A stretch of DNA of 64,000 nucleotides from Zeimonas sp032027205 (GTDB lineage: Bacteria; Pseudomonadota; Gammaproteobacteria; Burkholderiales; Burkholderiaceae_E), in assembly GCA_032027205.1 (NCBI GenBank), contig JAVSMN010000001.1, positions 496,001 through 560,000 of the forward strand, in the 5' to 3' direction. The notes under the pieces are model-generated. The model worked only from the letters and a program-made list of their open reading frames with translations. It was not told the DNA's origin and searched no databases. Positions 12,626 to 21,450 of the stretch are shown here, in pieces. Numbering within the stretch: the first letter of the stretch is position 1; the number at the start of each line of letters is the position of its first letter. Position numbers and translations under genes: made by a program.

Positions 12626-13894
12626 TCAAACGACGCCCGACTCCCGCAGCTTCGCCACCGCCTCGTCGTCGTAGCCCAGCTCGCCGAGTATCTGCGCCGT
12701 GTGCTCGCCGAGCGCCGGCCCCATCCAGCGTGTGCCGCCCGGCGTCTCCGAGAACTTCGGCACGATGCCCGGAATCGCCAGCGGCGTTCCGTCGGGCAGC
12801 GCCGCCTGCTCGATCATCGACCGCGCCAGGTACTGCGGGTCGTCGACCATGTCGGCCGCGCTGAAGATGCGACCGCTCGGCACCTCGGCCTTCGCCATCA
12901 CGGCCAGCGATTCATCCAGCGACCGCGACGACGTCCACTGCGCGATCGCGTCGTCGATCTCCTGCGCGCGTGCCGCGCGGCCGGCGTTGTCGGCCAGCGT
13001 GGGATCGTCGGCGAGATCGGCGCGGCCGATCGCGCGCATCAGCCGCTTGAAGATCGAATCGCCGTTGCCGCCGATGACGATGTGCCGGCCGTCGGCCGTC
13101 GGGTAGGTGTTCGACGGCACGATGCCGGTGAGGTTCGTACCGGTGCGCTCACGCACGATGCCGTAGCGGTCGTACTCGGGCAGCGTGCTCTCCATCAGGT
13201 TGAACACCGCTTCGTACAGCGCGACGTCGACCACCTGTCCACGGCCCGTCTCGCGCCGGTGGTGCAGCGCCATCAGCACGCCGATCAGGCCGTGCAGCGC
13301 GGCGAGCGAATCGCCGATCGACAGGTTCAAGCGCACCGGCGGACGATCGGGAAAGCCGGTGACGTAGCGCATCCCGCCCATCGACTCGGCGATCGCGCCG
13401 AAGCCGGGGCGGTCGCGGTACGGGCCGGTCTGCCCGTACCCGGAGAGCCGCAGCAGGACCAGCGCCGAGTTGGCCTTGGCCAGGTCTTCGTAGCCCAGGC
13501 CCCATTTCTCCAGCGCGCCCGGTCGGAAGTTCTCGATGACGATGTCGCTGCGCGCGGCGAGCTCGCGCGCGATGTGCTGGCCCTCGGCATGTCGCAGGTC
13601 CAGCGTGATCGAACGCTTGTTGCGCGCCTGCACGTACCACCACAGCGAGGTGCCGCTCGCGTCGTCGGGGTACAGCTTGCGCCACTTGCGCAGCGGATCG
13701 CCCCCCTCGGCGCCGGCGCGCGCCGGCGGCTCGACCTTGATCACGTCGGCGCCGAAATCGGCAAGCATGCGACCGGCGAACGGGCCGGCGATGAGCTGGC
13801 CGAGCTCGAGCACGCGCAGGCCGGCGAGCGGACCGCGCTTCGCGTCCGCGGGCGCAGCATCGGGCTGCGCATCGCGCCTCGCCTGATCGGTCAC
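12626..13894 (-). CDS. CaiB/BaiF family class III CoA-transferase
   Basis: Transfers CoA between carboxylic acids by the class III mechanism through an aspartyl-CoA thioester. The 422-residue protein has the family opening GLRVLELGQLIAGPFAGRMLADFGA, the VIENFRPG segment and a candidate catalytic Asp in LSIGDSLAALHG (near 190). The start is GTG at 13894, with GGAGG upstream; its GTGA overlaps the recR stop, so it is translationally coupled to recR. The substrate is unknown and I see no metabolic partner beside it. A CoA-transferase at the end of a replication/recombination operon is unexpected. Confidence 0.9.
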   Translation of the reverse strand: MTDQARRDAQPDAAPADAKRGPLAGLRVLELGQLIAGPFAGRMLADFGADVIKVEPPARAGAEGGDPLRKWRKLYPDDASGTSLWWYVQARNKRSITLDLRHAEGQHIARELAARSDIVIENFRPGALEKWGLGYEDLAKANSALVLLRLSGYGQTGPYRDRPGFGAIAESMGGMRYVTGFPDRPPVRLNLSIGDSLAALHGLIGVLMALHHRRETGRGQVVDVALYEAVFNLMESTLPEYDRYGIVRERTGTNLTGIVPSNTYPTADGRHIVIGGNGDSIFKRLMRAIGRADLADDPTLADNAGRAARAQEIDDAIAQWTSSRSLDESLAVMAKAEVPSGRIFSAADMVDDPQYLARSMIEQAALPDGTPLAIPGIVPKFSETPGGTRWMGPALGEHTAQILGELGYDDEAVAKLRESGVV

Positions 13895-14520
13895 GTCGTC
13901 GTACCTCCGCGCGCGTCGTCTTCGGCTACCGATCGACGATCGCGCAGCGCCTGCGCCACCGTACTCGGATCGACGTACTCGAGCTCGCTGCCCACCGGCA
14001 CGCCGCGCGCCAGGCGCGTGACCGCGAGGCCGCGCGCGCGCAGCAGTTCGCCGATGTAGTGGGCGGTGGCCTCGCCTTCCTGCGTGAAGTTCGTCGCGAG
14101 GATCACCTCGCGCACGACGCCGTCGCCGGCGCGCTCGAGCAACCGCTCGAGCCCGATCTGGCGCGGCCCGATCCCGTCGAGCGGCGACAGGCGCCCCATC
14201 AGCACGAAGTAGAGGCCGCGGTAGCTGAGCGTCTGCTCGATCGTCAGCTGGTCGGCCGGCGTCTCGACCACGCACAGCAGCGACGGGTCGCGGCGCGGCG
14301 ACGAGCAGGTCTCGCAGACCTCGAGTTCCGTGAAGGTGTTGCAGCGCGCGCAGTGGCGGATGCGCGCGCACGCCTGCGCGAGCGCTTGCGCGAGCTGCGC
14401 GGCGCCGTCGCGATCGTGCTGCAGCAGGTGGTAGGCGAAGCGTTGCGCGGTGCGCGCGCCCACGCCGGGCAACCGGCGCAGGGCGGCGGTAAGCGCATCG
14501 AGCGGCGCCGGCTGCTTCAT
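13891..14520 (-). CDS. recR: Recombination mediator protein RecR
   Basis: Acts with RecF and RecO to load RecA at gaps. The 209-residue protein has the N-terminal helix-hairpin-helix (about 14-28, LRRLPGVGARTAQRFA), a C4 zinc finger (C57, C60, C69, C72), a Toprim domain (about 80-175, with VVETPAD) and the C-terminal Walker B-like segment LARGVPVGSELEYVD. It lies 28 bases after ybaB in the common dnaX-ybaB-recR order, and its stop codon overlaps the start of the CoA-transferase gene. Confidence 0.98.
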   Translation of the reverse strand: MKQPAPLDALTAALRRLPGVGARTAQRFAYHLLQHDRDGAAQLAQALAQACARIRHCARCNTFTELEVCETCSSPRRDPSLLCVVETPADQLTIEQTLSYRGLYFVLMGRLSPLDGIGPRQIGLERLLERAGDGVVREVILATNFTQEGEATAHYIGELLRARGLAVTRLARGVPVGSELEYVDPSTVAQALRDRRSVAEDDARGGTTT

Positions 14521-14548
14521 CGCGCGAACCCTGCGTGCAGCGGCGCCC

Positions 14549-14875
14549 TCAGAACGGCATCTTGAAGCCGGGCGGCAGCGGCATGCCCGCCGTCATCGCG
14601 CCCATCTTCTCGGAGGCGGTCTGCTCGGCCTTGCGCAGCGCATCGTTCATCGCCGCGACGAGCAGGTCCTCGAGCATGTCCTTGTCCTCTTCGAACAGCG
14701 TCGGATCGATCGCGATGCGCTTGACGTCGTTGCGGCAGGTGATCGTCACCTTCACGAGGCCGGCGCCCGATTGGCCCTCGACTTCGATCTGCGCGAGCTG
14801 CTCCTGCGCCTTCTTCATGTTCTCCTGCATCTGCTGGGCCTGCTTCATCAGGCCCGCAAGCTGTCCTTTCATCAT
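14549..14875 (-). CDS. ybaB: YbaB/EbfC family nucleoid-associated protein
   Basis: A small DNA-binding dimer that typically sits between dnaX and recR. The 108-residue protein has the family pattern: a Gln/Met-rich N-terminal helix (LAGLMKQAQQMQENMKKAQ), a central beta sheet with VKVTITCRNDVKRIAIDP and a C-terminal helix ending in a proline-rich tail. ATG 14875 overlaps the dnaX TGA (ATGA), so translation is probably coupled; a second ATG follows directly at 14872. Confidence 0.97.
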   Translation of the reverse strand: MMKGQLAGLMKQAQQMQENMKKAQEQLAQIEVEGQSGAGLVKVTITCRNDVKRIAIDPTLFEEDKDMLEDLLVAAMNDALRKAEQTASEKMGAMTAGMPLPPGFKMPF

Positions 14876-16620
14876 TCGCTTTCTCCTGGGGTCTGTCGAC
14901 GCTCGCGCGGGCGCACCGAACCCGGCACGATCGCGCCGTCGAACTCGTCGATCAACGTGCGCACGAAGGGATCGGACTCGATCGCCGCCTGCGCCTGCGC
15001 CTGGCGGTCGGCGCGTTGCTGCGCCGAGACGCCGGCCGCGGTCTTTCCCTGCACGCGCCCGACCTCGACGTCCAGGCGCACGTCGGCGCCGAAATGCGTG
15101 GCGAGCGCCTCGCGCACGCGACGTACCGTACCGGGTTCCGCGAGCGGGCGGATCGGCACGCGTACGCGCAGCCGCAATCCGTCAGCCGCGAGAAGTTCGC
15201 TCTGCTCCATGAACTGCCGAACGAAACCGCTGACGTCGAGGCGCGCGGCGAGCCGCGGCCAGTCGCCGTCGAACGACGGCGCGTCGGGGGGCGCGGCCGA
15301 CGACGCCGCGACCGACGACGCCTCGGCCGGCGTCGACGTGATGCGCGCGGCCGGCGCCGACGCGGAGCGCTCGACCGACTGCGATGCGGCACGCGCAACC
15401 GACGGCGATGCGGCACGCGCGGCCGCGACCGGCGACGCAGCGCGCGCAGCCGGCGCCGCGCTCGACAGCGCGGCCGCGCCAGCGTTGGCCGCTGCTCGAG
15501 ACGCCGCCGGCGCGGCATCGGTCGGCCGCGACGACGCAGGCGCTGAAGACGGCCGGAACGCCAGCAGGCGCAGCAGCACCATCGTGAAGCCGGTATGCGC
15601 ATCGGGCGCCAGCGCCAGTTCGCGCGCTCCGTGCGTGACGATCTGGTAATAGACCTGCAGGTCTTCGGCCGCGATCGATCGCGCGAAACGCTGCAGCGTC
15701 TCCGGGTCGTCGGCGTCGCCGAGCGCGCCGACCTGTGCGAGCGCGATGCGCTGCAGGAGCTGCGCGAAGTCGGAGAGCGCGCGCTCGAACGGCGCGTTCG
15801 CCGTGAGCATCGAATCGGCGATGTCGACGAGCGTGCGTCCTTCGCCTGCGACCATCGCGTCGAGGATGCGAACGAGCCAGCCGGCGTCGACTACGCCGAG
15901 CATCTCGCGCACCTCGGTCTCGCGCACGCTGCCCGCGCCGAAGGCGATCGCCTGGTCGAGCAGCGACAGCGCATCGCGCATGCTGCCCGCCGCGGCGCGG
16001 CCGATGCGATCGAGCGCGCCCGCGTCGTGCTCGACGCGCTCGGCCTCGAGGATCGTCGCCAGATGCCCGGCGATCGCGGGGGCCGGCATGTTCTTCAGGT
16101 TGAACTGCAGGCAGCGCGACAGCACCGTGACGGGAACGCGCTGCGGATCGGTGGTGGCGAGCACGAACACGACGTGCGGGGGCGGTTCCTCGAGCGTCTT
16201 GAGCATCGCGTTGAACGCGTGCGGCGACAGCATGTGGACTTCGTCGATGACGTAGACCTTGTAGCGGCCGGCGGTGGGCGCGTACACCGCGTTCTCGAGC
16301 AGCTGCGTCATCTCGTCTACGCCGCGGTTCGACGCCGCATCGAGCTCGATGCAATCGACGAAGCGACCGGCATCGATGCCGGTGCACGCCTCGCACACCC
16401 CGCACGGGCGCGACTGCACGCCGCGCTCGCAGTTCAGCGCCTTGGCGAGGATGCGCGCGATCGTCGTCTTGCCGACGCCACGCGTGCCGGTGAACAGGTA
16501 GGCGTGATGCAGCCGGCCGGTGTCGAGCGCATGCGACAGCGCGCGCACGACGTGCTCCTGTCCGACCAGGGAATCGAAATCCCGGGGTCGCCATTTGCGA
16601 GCCAGCGCGAGATGGGTCAT
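14872..16620 (-). CDS. dnaX: DNA polymerase III subunit tau (DnaX)
   Basis: Clamp-loader ATPase and organizer of the replicase. The 582 residues show Walker A GTRGVGKT (45-52), a zinc module (C64, C73, C76, C79), the DEVH motif (about 126-129) and the SRC sensor (about 168). An Ala/Ser-rich linker (about 345-450) containing near-repeats of ARAASP separates the ATPase part from the C-terminal tau domain. No A-rich slippery heptamer like that of E. coli is visible, so a frameshifted gamma form is not evident. ATG 16620 follows the SRP RNA gene ffs by about 60 bases. Confidence 0.97.
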   Translation of the reverse strand: MTHLALARKWRPRDFDSLVGQEHVVRALSHALDTGRLHHAYLFTGTRGVGKTTIARILAKALNCERGVQSRPCGVCEACTGIDAGRFVDCIELDAASNRGVDEMTQLLENAVYAPTAGRYKVYVIDEVHMLSPHAFNAMLKTLEEPPPHVVFVLATTDPQRVPVTVLSRCLQFNLKNMPAPAIAGHLATILEAERVEHDAGALDRIGRAAAGSMRDALSLLDQAIAFGAGSVRETEVREMLGVVDAGWLVRILDAMVAGEGRTLVDIADSMLTANAPFERALSDFAQLLQRIALAQVGALGDADDPETLQRFARSIAAEDLQVYYQIVTHGARELALAPDAHTGFTMVLLRLLAFRPSSAPASSRPTDAAPAASRAAANAGAAALSSAAPAARAASPVAAARAASPSVARAASQSVERSASAPAARITSTPAEASSVAASSAAPPDAPSFDGDWPRLAARLDVSGFVRQFMEQSELLAADGLRLRVRVPIRPLAEPGTVRRVREALATHFGADVRLDVEVGRVQGKTAAGVSAQQRADRQAQAQAAIESDPFVRTLIDEFDGAIVPGSVRPRERRQTPGESE

Positions 16621-16679
16621 GTCGGGAACGCGATCGGACGAAGCGCGCGGTTCGGGTGAAGCTCGCCGGAAGCGAGTCG

Positions 16680-16780
16680 GGTGGGCGAGCCGGAACCCCG
16701 GCACGCGCGGGAAATGGCTGTGGCTGCTTCCTTCCGGACCTGACCAGATTGACCACGCCGCACTGCGGGGAGGCCCGCCC
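16680..16780 (-). ncRNA. ffs: Signal recognition particle 4.5S RNA
   Basis: The minus strand carries the universally conserved SRP RNA core GGTCAGGTCCGGAAGGAAGC followed by AGCC, i.e. the GGAA tetraloop and the symmetric and asymmetric internal loops that bind Ffh. The outer ends pair as GGGCGGGCC (16772-16780) with GGCTCGCCC (16683-16691), giving a hairpin RNA of about 100 nucleotides. A TAGAAT -10 lies 7 bases upstream of the inferred 5' end. The ends are inferred from pairing and are good to a few bases. It sits just upstream of dnaX on the same strand. Confidence 0.95.
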
Positions 16781-16786
16781 GCGCCG

Positions 16787-16792
16787 ATTCTA
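16787..16792 (-). promoter_or_regulatory. Candidate -10 element of ffs
   Basis: TAGAAT on the minus strand lies 7 bases before the inferred 4.5S RNA 5' end, the distance expected for a -10 element. No strong -35 is visible. It could also serve dnaX. Confidence 0.55.
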
Positions 16793-16886
16793 GCAGCGGC
16801 GCGCAGCGCACCGAGCGACGACGTGCGCGTGTACCATTGATCGAAGGGCGCCGTCGCTGCCGAGGCGTCGCAATCCAGGAGGGAGA

Positions 16887-17207
16887 ATGGCGATCCAGCA
16901 CGTATCCGACGCATCGTTCGAGCAGGACGTCCTGCAGGCCGAAGGGGCGGTGCTCGTCGATTACTGGGCCGAATGGTGCGGCCCGTGCAAGATGATCGCG
17001 CCGATCCTCGACGAGGTGTCGCGCGAGTACGAAGGCAAGGTTCGCGTCGCGAAGATGAACGTCGACGAGAACCAGTCCACGCCGTCGAAATACGGCATCC
17101 GCGGCATCCCCACGCTGATGCTGTTTCGCGGCGGCGAAGTCGTCGCAACGAAAGTCGGTGCGTTGTCGAAGTCGCAACTCTCGTCGTTTCTGGACACCAA
17201 CCTCTGA
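16887..17207 (+). CDS. trxA: Thioredoxin 1
   Basis: Cytosolic dithiol reductant for ribonucleotide reductase, PAPS reductase and others. The 106-residue protein has the active site WCGPCK (C31, C34), the buried Asp region LVDYWAEW and the cis-proline loop GIPTLMLF. CAGGAGGGAGA upstream of the ATG is a strong ribosome binding site. It is divergent from ffs-dnaX and precedes rho, the classic trxA-rho order. Confidence 0.99.
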   Translation: MAIQHVSDASFEQDVLQAEGAVLVDYWAEWCGPCKMIAPILDEVSREYEGKVRVAKMNVDENQSTPSKYGIRGIPTLMLFRGGEVVATKVGALSKSQLSSFLDTNL

Positions 17208-17220
17208 TCGGGTGTAAGCT

Positions 17221-17248
17221 CACGGCCGCCCGTTGAGGTGCGGCCGTG
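17221..17248 (+). terminator. 9-bp hairpin between trxA and rho
   Basis: CACGGCCGC (17221-17229) and GCGGCCGTG (17240-17248) form a perfect stem with a 10-base loop, 13 bases after the trxA stop. No T-run follows, so it may be a processing or pausing element, a weak terminator, or part of the rho leader rather than a classic intrinsic terminator. Confidence 0.4.
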
Positions 17249-17445
17249 ATGCCCGCCTTCTCGCGGCGCGAGGCGCCCGAGGCAAGGCGCGACGCGAAAT
17301 CCCCACGTCGACCCCTCCCCCGCCTTTCCAGGGCCCTCCCGGCCCGACCCTCCGACACGTTGTCGATTCCTGCGGCCCAAGCCGCTCGCGCTCGTCCGTC
17401 GTCGCACGCGTTCCAGCCAGCTTCCCTGCGGGGAGAACCAGCCCG

Positions 17446-18708
17446 ATGCACCTGTCCGAACTGAAGTCGCTGCACGTTTCGCAGCTGATCGAGATGGCAA
17501 CCGCCCTCGAAATCGAGAACCCTCAGCGCATGCGCAAGCAGGAGCTGATGTTCGCCATCCTGAAGCGCAAGGCGCGAACCGGCGAGACGATCTTCGGCGA
17601 CGGCTGCCTCGAGGTGCTGCCCGACGGCTTCGGCTTCCTGCGCTCGCCCGAGACGTCGTATCTCGCGAGCACCGACGACATCTACATCTCGCCGTCGCAG
17701 ATCCGGCGCTTCAACCTGCACACCGGCGACTCGATCGAGGGCGAGGTGCGCACGCCGAAGGAAGGCGAGCGCTATTTCGCGCTGGTGAAGGTCGACAAGA
17801 TCAACGGCGAGCCGCCCGAGGCGAGCAAGAACAAGATCCTGTTCGAGAACCTCACGCCGCTGCATCCGAGCAAGCCGATGGTGCTCGAGCGCGAGATCAA
17901 GTCCGAGGAGAACATCACCGGCCGGATCATCGACATGATCGCGCCGATCGGCAAGGGGCAGCGCGGGCTCATCGTCGCCCCGCCGAAGGCCGGCAAGACC
18001 GTGCTGATGCAGCACATGGCGCACGCGATCACGACGAACCACCCCGACGTCGTTCTGATCGTGCTGCTGATCGACGAGCGGCCCGAGGAAGTCACCGAGA
18101 TGACGCGCTCGGTTCGCGGCGAGGTCGTCGCCTCCACCTTCGACGAGCCGGCTACGCGCCACGTGCAGGTCGCCGAGATGGTGATCGAAAAGGCCAAGCG
18201 CCTCGTCGAGCACAAGCGCGACGTCGTCATCCTGCTTGACTCGATCACGCGACTGGCGCGCGCCTACAACACGGTGGTTCCCGCCTCGGGCAAGGTGCTC
18301 ACCGGCGGCGTCGACGCCAACGCGCTGCAGCGCCCGAAGCGCTTCTTCGGCGCGGCGCGCAACATCGAGGAAGGCGGCTCGCTCACCATCATTGCCACCG
18401 CGCTGATCGACACCGGCAGCCGGATGGACGAGGTGATCTACGAGGAGTTCAAGGGCACCGGCAACATGGAGCTGCACCTGAACCGGCGCATGATGGAAAA
18501 GCGCGTCTATCCGGCCATCGACATCAACCGCTCGGGCACGCGGCGCGAGGAGTTGCTGATCAAGCCCGAGGTGCTGCAGAAGATCTGGATCCTGAGGAAG
18601 CTGCTGCACGACATGGACGAGCTCGAGGCGATGGAGTTCCTGCTCGACAAGGTCCGCCAGACGAAGAGCAACCAGGAATTCTTCGAAATGATGCGCCGCG
18701 GCGTCTGA
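17446..18708 (+). CDS. rho: Transcription termination factor Rho
   Basis: Hexameric RNA helicase that ends transcription at Rho-dependent sites. The 420-residue length is standard. It has the N-terminal helical domain beginning MHLSELKSLHVSQL, the cold-shock-like primary RNA-binding domain (about 48-120, with DGFGFLRS), Walker A APPKAGKT (178-185), Walker B VVILLDSITR and the secondary-site loop GKVLTGGVDANAL. ATG 17446 is chosen because the protein begins exactly like other Rho proteins; an open frame continues upstream but is unlike any family member. The 238-bp leader after trxA could hold autoregulatory signals. Confidence 0.98.
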   Translation: MHLSELKSLHVSQLIEMATALEIENPQRMRKQELMFAILKRKARTGETIFGDGCLEVLPDGFGFLRSPETSYLASTDDIYISPSQIRRFNLHTGDSIEGEVRTPKEGERYFALVKVDKINGEPPEASKNKILFENLTPLHPSKPMVLEREIKSEENITGRIIDMIAPIGKGQRGLIVAPPKAGKTVLMQHMAHAITTNHPDVVLIVLLIDERPEEVTEMTRSVRGEVVASTFDEPATRHVQVAEMVIEKAKRLVEHKRDVVILLDSITRLARAYNTVVPASGKVLTGGVDANALQRPKRFFGAARNIEEGGSLTIIATALIDTGSRMDEVIYEEFKGTGNMELHLNRRMMEKRVYPAIDINRSGTRREELLIKPEVLQKIWILRKLLHDMDELEAMEFLLDKVRQTKSNQEFFEMMRRGV

Positions 18709-18713
18709 TCCGC

Positions 18714-18719
18714 TATAAT
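18714..18719 (+). promoter_or_regulatory. Consensus -10 element upstream of rpmE
   Basis: TATAAT, preceded by GC, lies 5 bases after the rho stop and 47 bases before the rpmE ATG. No clear -35 is visible. It would give L31 its own promoter apart from rho. Confidence 0.45.
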
Positions 18720-18766
18720 CAGCGGCTTTCCCCTGCACTGGCTTTGCCCCTGCTACGGACCCGAAC

Positions 18767-19018
18767 ATGAAACAGGGCATCCACCCCGAATACCGCGAAG
18801 TCGTCTTCATGGACATGGCGAACGGCTTCAAGTTCGTCACGCGCTCCACGGTCGGCACGCGCGAGAAGATCAAGATGGACGACGGCAAGGAATACCCGTT
18901 GTTCAAGCTCGACGTCACTTCCGAATCGCATCCGTTCTACACGGGTGCGCAACAGCGCATCATCGAAACCGGACGCGTCGAGAAGTTCCGGCAGAAATTC
19001 GCGCGCAGCGGCAAGTAA
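18767..19018 (+). CDS. rpmE2: 50S ribosomal protein L31 type B
   Basis: Ribosomal protein bridging the 50S and 30S subunits. The 83-residue length and the absence of the CxxC zinc pair place it in the zinc-independent type B class, usually favoured under zinc limitation. It starts MKQGIHPEYREVVF and ends with the basic helix RVEKFRQKFARSGK. No Zur-like site is obvious upstream, and the gene may be constitutive if it is the only L31 copy. It follows rho, the usual place in beta-proteobacteria. Confidence 0.97.
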   Translation: MKQGIHPEYREVVFMDMANGFKFVTRSTVGTREKIKMDDGKEYPLFKLDVTSESHPFYTGAQQRIIETGRVEKFRQKFARSGK

Positions 19019-19036
19019 GCCGGGCGTCGCGCACAC

Positions 19037-19061
19037 AGGCAGCTTCGGCTGCCTTTTTTTT
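19037..19061 (+). terminator. Rho-independent terminator of rpmE
   Basis: A 6-bp stem GGCAGC/GCTGCC closed by the stable TTCG tetraloop is followed by eight T residues (19054-19061). This is the clearest intrinsic terminator in the window. Confidence 0.92.
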
Positions 19062-19072
19062 CGCTGTCGTCG

Positions 19073-20830
19073 ATGAGACCGTTCATCGTCACCGAGTTGC
19101 AGGCGGGCAAGCTGCCGCGCTGGGGGCTGCTGCTGGTCTGCGCGCTGTACGCGGTGCCCGGATTCGTTGCGCGCGACCCGTGGCGCAAGCTCGACGCCGC
19201 CGGCTTCGGCGTCGCATTGACGATGATCCGAGGCGATTCCGCCGACTGGCTGATGCCCAACATCGCCGGCCAGCCGGTGGTCACCGAGGGGCCGCTTCCG
19301 TTCTGGATCGCCGCCGCCTTCGGACGCGCGACGCAAGCCCTGTTCGGCGAGCACGCCGCCGTTCGAGCGGCGGTGCTGGCGACGCTGGCGATCGGGCTGG
19401 TGCTCGTCTGGTACGCGATCTATGCGCTGGCGCGCCGCCAGGGCGTTCAGCCCTCCGACCCGTTCGGGGCATCGGCCTCGCGCACCGACTACGGTCGGGC
19501 GATCGCGGACACCGGGCTGCTGGTCCTGATGGCCACCTTCGGCCTGCTGCTGCGCATGCACGAAACCACCGCCGAGCCGGCGCAGTTCGCCTGGATCGCG
19601 TTGTTCCTGTTCGGCTGCGCGCAGGCGCTCGAGCGTCCGGCGATCGGGGGCGCGCTGGCCGGGGCAGCCATCGCCGCGAGCCTGCTCACGCGCGGCGTCG
19701 GACACGCGGGTGCGCTGCTCGTCGTTCTCGTGGCGCTGCCGCTGGCGAGCCCGTCGTTTCGGCTCATCGGGCGCCGCATGCTCGTCTTCGCCGTCGGCGC
19801 CGCAGTCGTGCTCGCGCTGCCGTGGCCGTGGGCGCTGTCGCGCTCACTACCCGGGCGCGAGCATCTGGCCGGCTGGCTCGGGTGGAACGTGGAGGCGCTG
19901 TCCGGCCCGACGATCGACGCGCTCGCCTATTTCGCGCAGACCGCGCCCTGGTTCTATTGGCCTGCATGGCCGGTGGCCTTGTGGGCCGCGTACCGCTGGC
20001 GCGGACGATGGAGCGAACCCGCCGTCGCGCTACCGGCGCTGGCCGCGCTCGCGCTGGTGCTGCGGGCGCTGCTCGCGCCCAACGGCGCAGAAGGCTGGCT
20101 GTTGCCGGCCACCGTGCCACTGGCGATGCTCGCCGCCGTCGGGGTGCCCACGCTCAAGCGCGGCATCGTCAACCTGATCGACTGGTTCGCCGTCACCAGT
20201 TTCACGCTGTTCAGCGTCGTGATCTGGGCCTACTGGATCGCGCTGATGACCGGCTTTCCGCCGCGCATGGCGTTCCGCATGCGGCAGATGGCGCCCGGCT
20301 TCCTTCCGGAGGGCGTCTTCGGCGAAGTCGTCCTCGGCGTCGCGGCTACCGCCGCGTGGCTGCTGCTGGTGCGCTGGCGCGTCTCGCGCCAACCGCCGAT
20401 GATCTGGCGCCCGATGGTGCTCTCGTGCGGCGGCGTCGTGCTCGCGTGGTTCCTGCTGATGACGCTGTGGTTGCCGGTCTTCAACGAGCGGAACACCTAT
20501 CGCGATCTGTCGACCGAAGTTCGCCGTGCCTTCGACGCGGGCGATGCGCGCGCCGGCGACTGCGTGGTCGCCGACAATGTCGAACGCGCGGCGCGCGCGA
20601 GCTTGTACTACTTCGCGAACCTGCCTTTCGGCGAACCGGGCGCGCGCTGCCGCTGGCTGCTGGTGCAGGACGACGGGCCGATGGCGCGAACAGACCCCGG
20701 CCCTCGCCCCGGCTTGGATCTGCTGTGGGAAGGCAGGCGTCGCAGCGACCGCAACGAGCGCTTCCTGCTGTACCGGCGCGCCGGCGAAGCGCCCGCCGGC
20801 GCCGACCGCCTCAGGCAGCCGGGGCGCTGA
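19073..20830 (+). CDS. GT-C fold membrane glycosyltransferase, ArnT/PMT-like
   Basis: Probable polyprenyl-phosphate-sugar-dependent glycosyltransferase of the inner membrane. The 585 residues show about ten or more hydrophobic segments and a first periplasmic loop with ARDPWRKLDA and VVTEGPLPFW, in the place where ArnT-type enzymes keep the catalytic acidic residue and their KPPLFYW motif. A soluble C-terminal part of about 110 residues follows the last membrane span. It starts 12 bases after the rpmE terminator and its 3' end overlaps that of orn by 20 bases. The acceptor (lipid A, protein or glycan) is not predictable. Confidence 0.75.
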   Translation: MRPFIVTELQAGKLPRWGLLLVCALYAVPGFVARDPWRKLDAAGFGVALTMIRGDSADWLMPNIAGQPVVTEGPLPFWIAAAFGRATQALFGEHAAVRAAVLATLAIGLVLVWYAIYALARRQGVQPSDPFGASASRTDYGRAIADTGLLVLMATFGLLLRMHETTAEPAQFAWIALFLFGCAQALERPAIGGALAGAAIAASLLTRGVGHAGALLVVLVALPLASPSFRLIGRRMLVFAVGAAVVLALPWPWALSRSLPGREHLAGWLGWNVEALSGPTIDALAYFAQTAPWFYWPAWPVALWAAYRWRGRWSEPAVALPALAALALVLRALLAPNGAEGWLLPATVPLAMLAAVGVPTLKRGIVNLIDWFAVTSFTLFSVVIWAYWIALMTGFPPRMAFRMRQMAPGFLPEGVFGEVVLGVAATAAWLLLVRWRVSRQPPMIWRPMVLSCGGVVLAWFLLMTLWLPVFNERNTYRDLSTEVRRAFDAGDARAGDCVVADNVERAARASLYYFANLPFGEPGARCRWLLVQDDGPMARTDPGPRPGLDLLWEGRRRSDRNERFLLYRRAGEAPAGADRLRQPGR

Positions 20831-21395
20831 CCAGGAAGTGCTGCCGGTAGTAGCGCAGCTCATCGATCGACAGCAGCGCATCGGCCAGGGCGGTGTGATC
20901 GCTCTTCTTCGAGAATCCCTTCGCGATCTCCGGGCGCCAGCGGCGGCACAACTCCTTCAACGTGCTGACGTCGAGGTTGCGGTAGTGGAAGTGCGATTCG
21001 AGCTGCGGCATGTAGCGCGCGAGGAAGCGGCGATCCTGGCAGATCGAGTTGCCGCACATCGGCGAGCAGTTCGCCGGCACCCAGGTGGAGATGAAGTCGA
21101 GCAGTCGGCGCTCGACCTCCGCTTCGGTGTACGGCGACGCGAGCACGCGCTCGACGAGACCGGTGCGCGCATGCGTCGAGCGGTTCCACTGGTCCATCGC
21201 GTCGAGCACGGCGCGCGGCTGATGCACGGCGTAGGATTCGCTGTGCGCAACGACTGCGAGTTGCGCATCGGTGACGACGACCGCGGCTTCGATGATGCGA
21301 TCGACGGAAGGACTCAGGCCCGTCATTTCGAGGTCGATCCAGATGAGCCTCGATTCGTCGGGTGAAGGCGCAGGGGCCTCCGGACGCTGTGACAT
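20811..21395 (-). CDS. orn: Oligoribonuclease
   Basis: 3'-5' exoribonuclease that degrades di- to penta-nucleotides, including pGpG from c-di-GMP turnover. The 194-residue protein is a DEDDh enzyme: D21/E23 in IWIDLEMTG, a later Asp in MCGNSICQDRRF and the His-Asp pair in SDHTALADA. The start is ATG 21395 with AAGGAG upstream; an open frame runs further upstream but does not resemble Orn. It is convergent with the glycosyltransferase and divergent from the M48 protease. Confidence 0.98.
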   Translation of the reverse strand: MSQRPEAPAPSPDESRLIWIDLEMTGLSPSVDRIIEAAVVVTDAQLAVVAHSESYAVHQPRAVLDAMDQWNRSTHARTGLVERVLASPYTEAEVERRLLDFISTWVPANCSPMCGNSICQDRRFLARYMPQLESHFHYRNLDVSTLKELCRRWRPEIAKGFSKKSDHTALADALLSIDELRYYRQHFLVSAPAA

Positions 21396-21450
21396 AATTT
21401 TTTTCTCCTTCGGTCGATTCTCGCATAGCGTTTCCCCCCGGGTTTCCCCC

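Noticed and set aside
14872..18918. Very long open frame that would extend dnaX upstream through ffs, trxA and rho
   Set aside because: DnaX homology starts exactly at ATG 16620; the upstream part overlaps the SRP RNA and lies antisense to trxA and rho.
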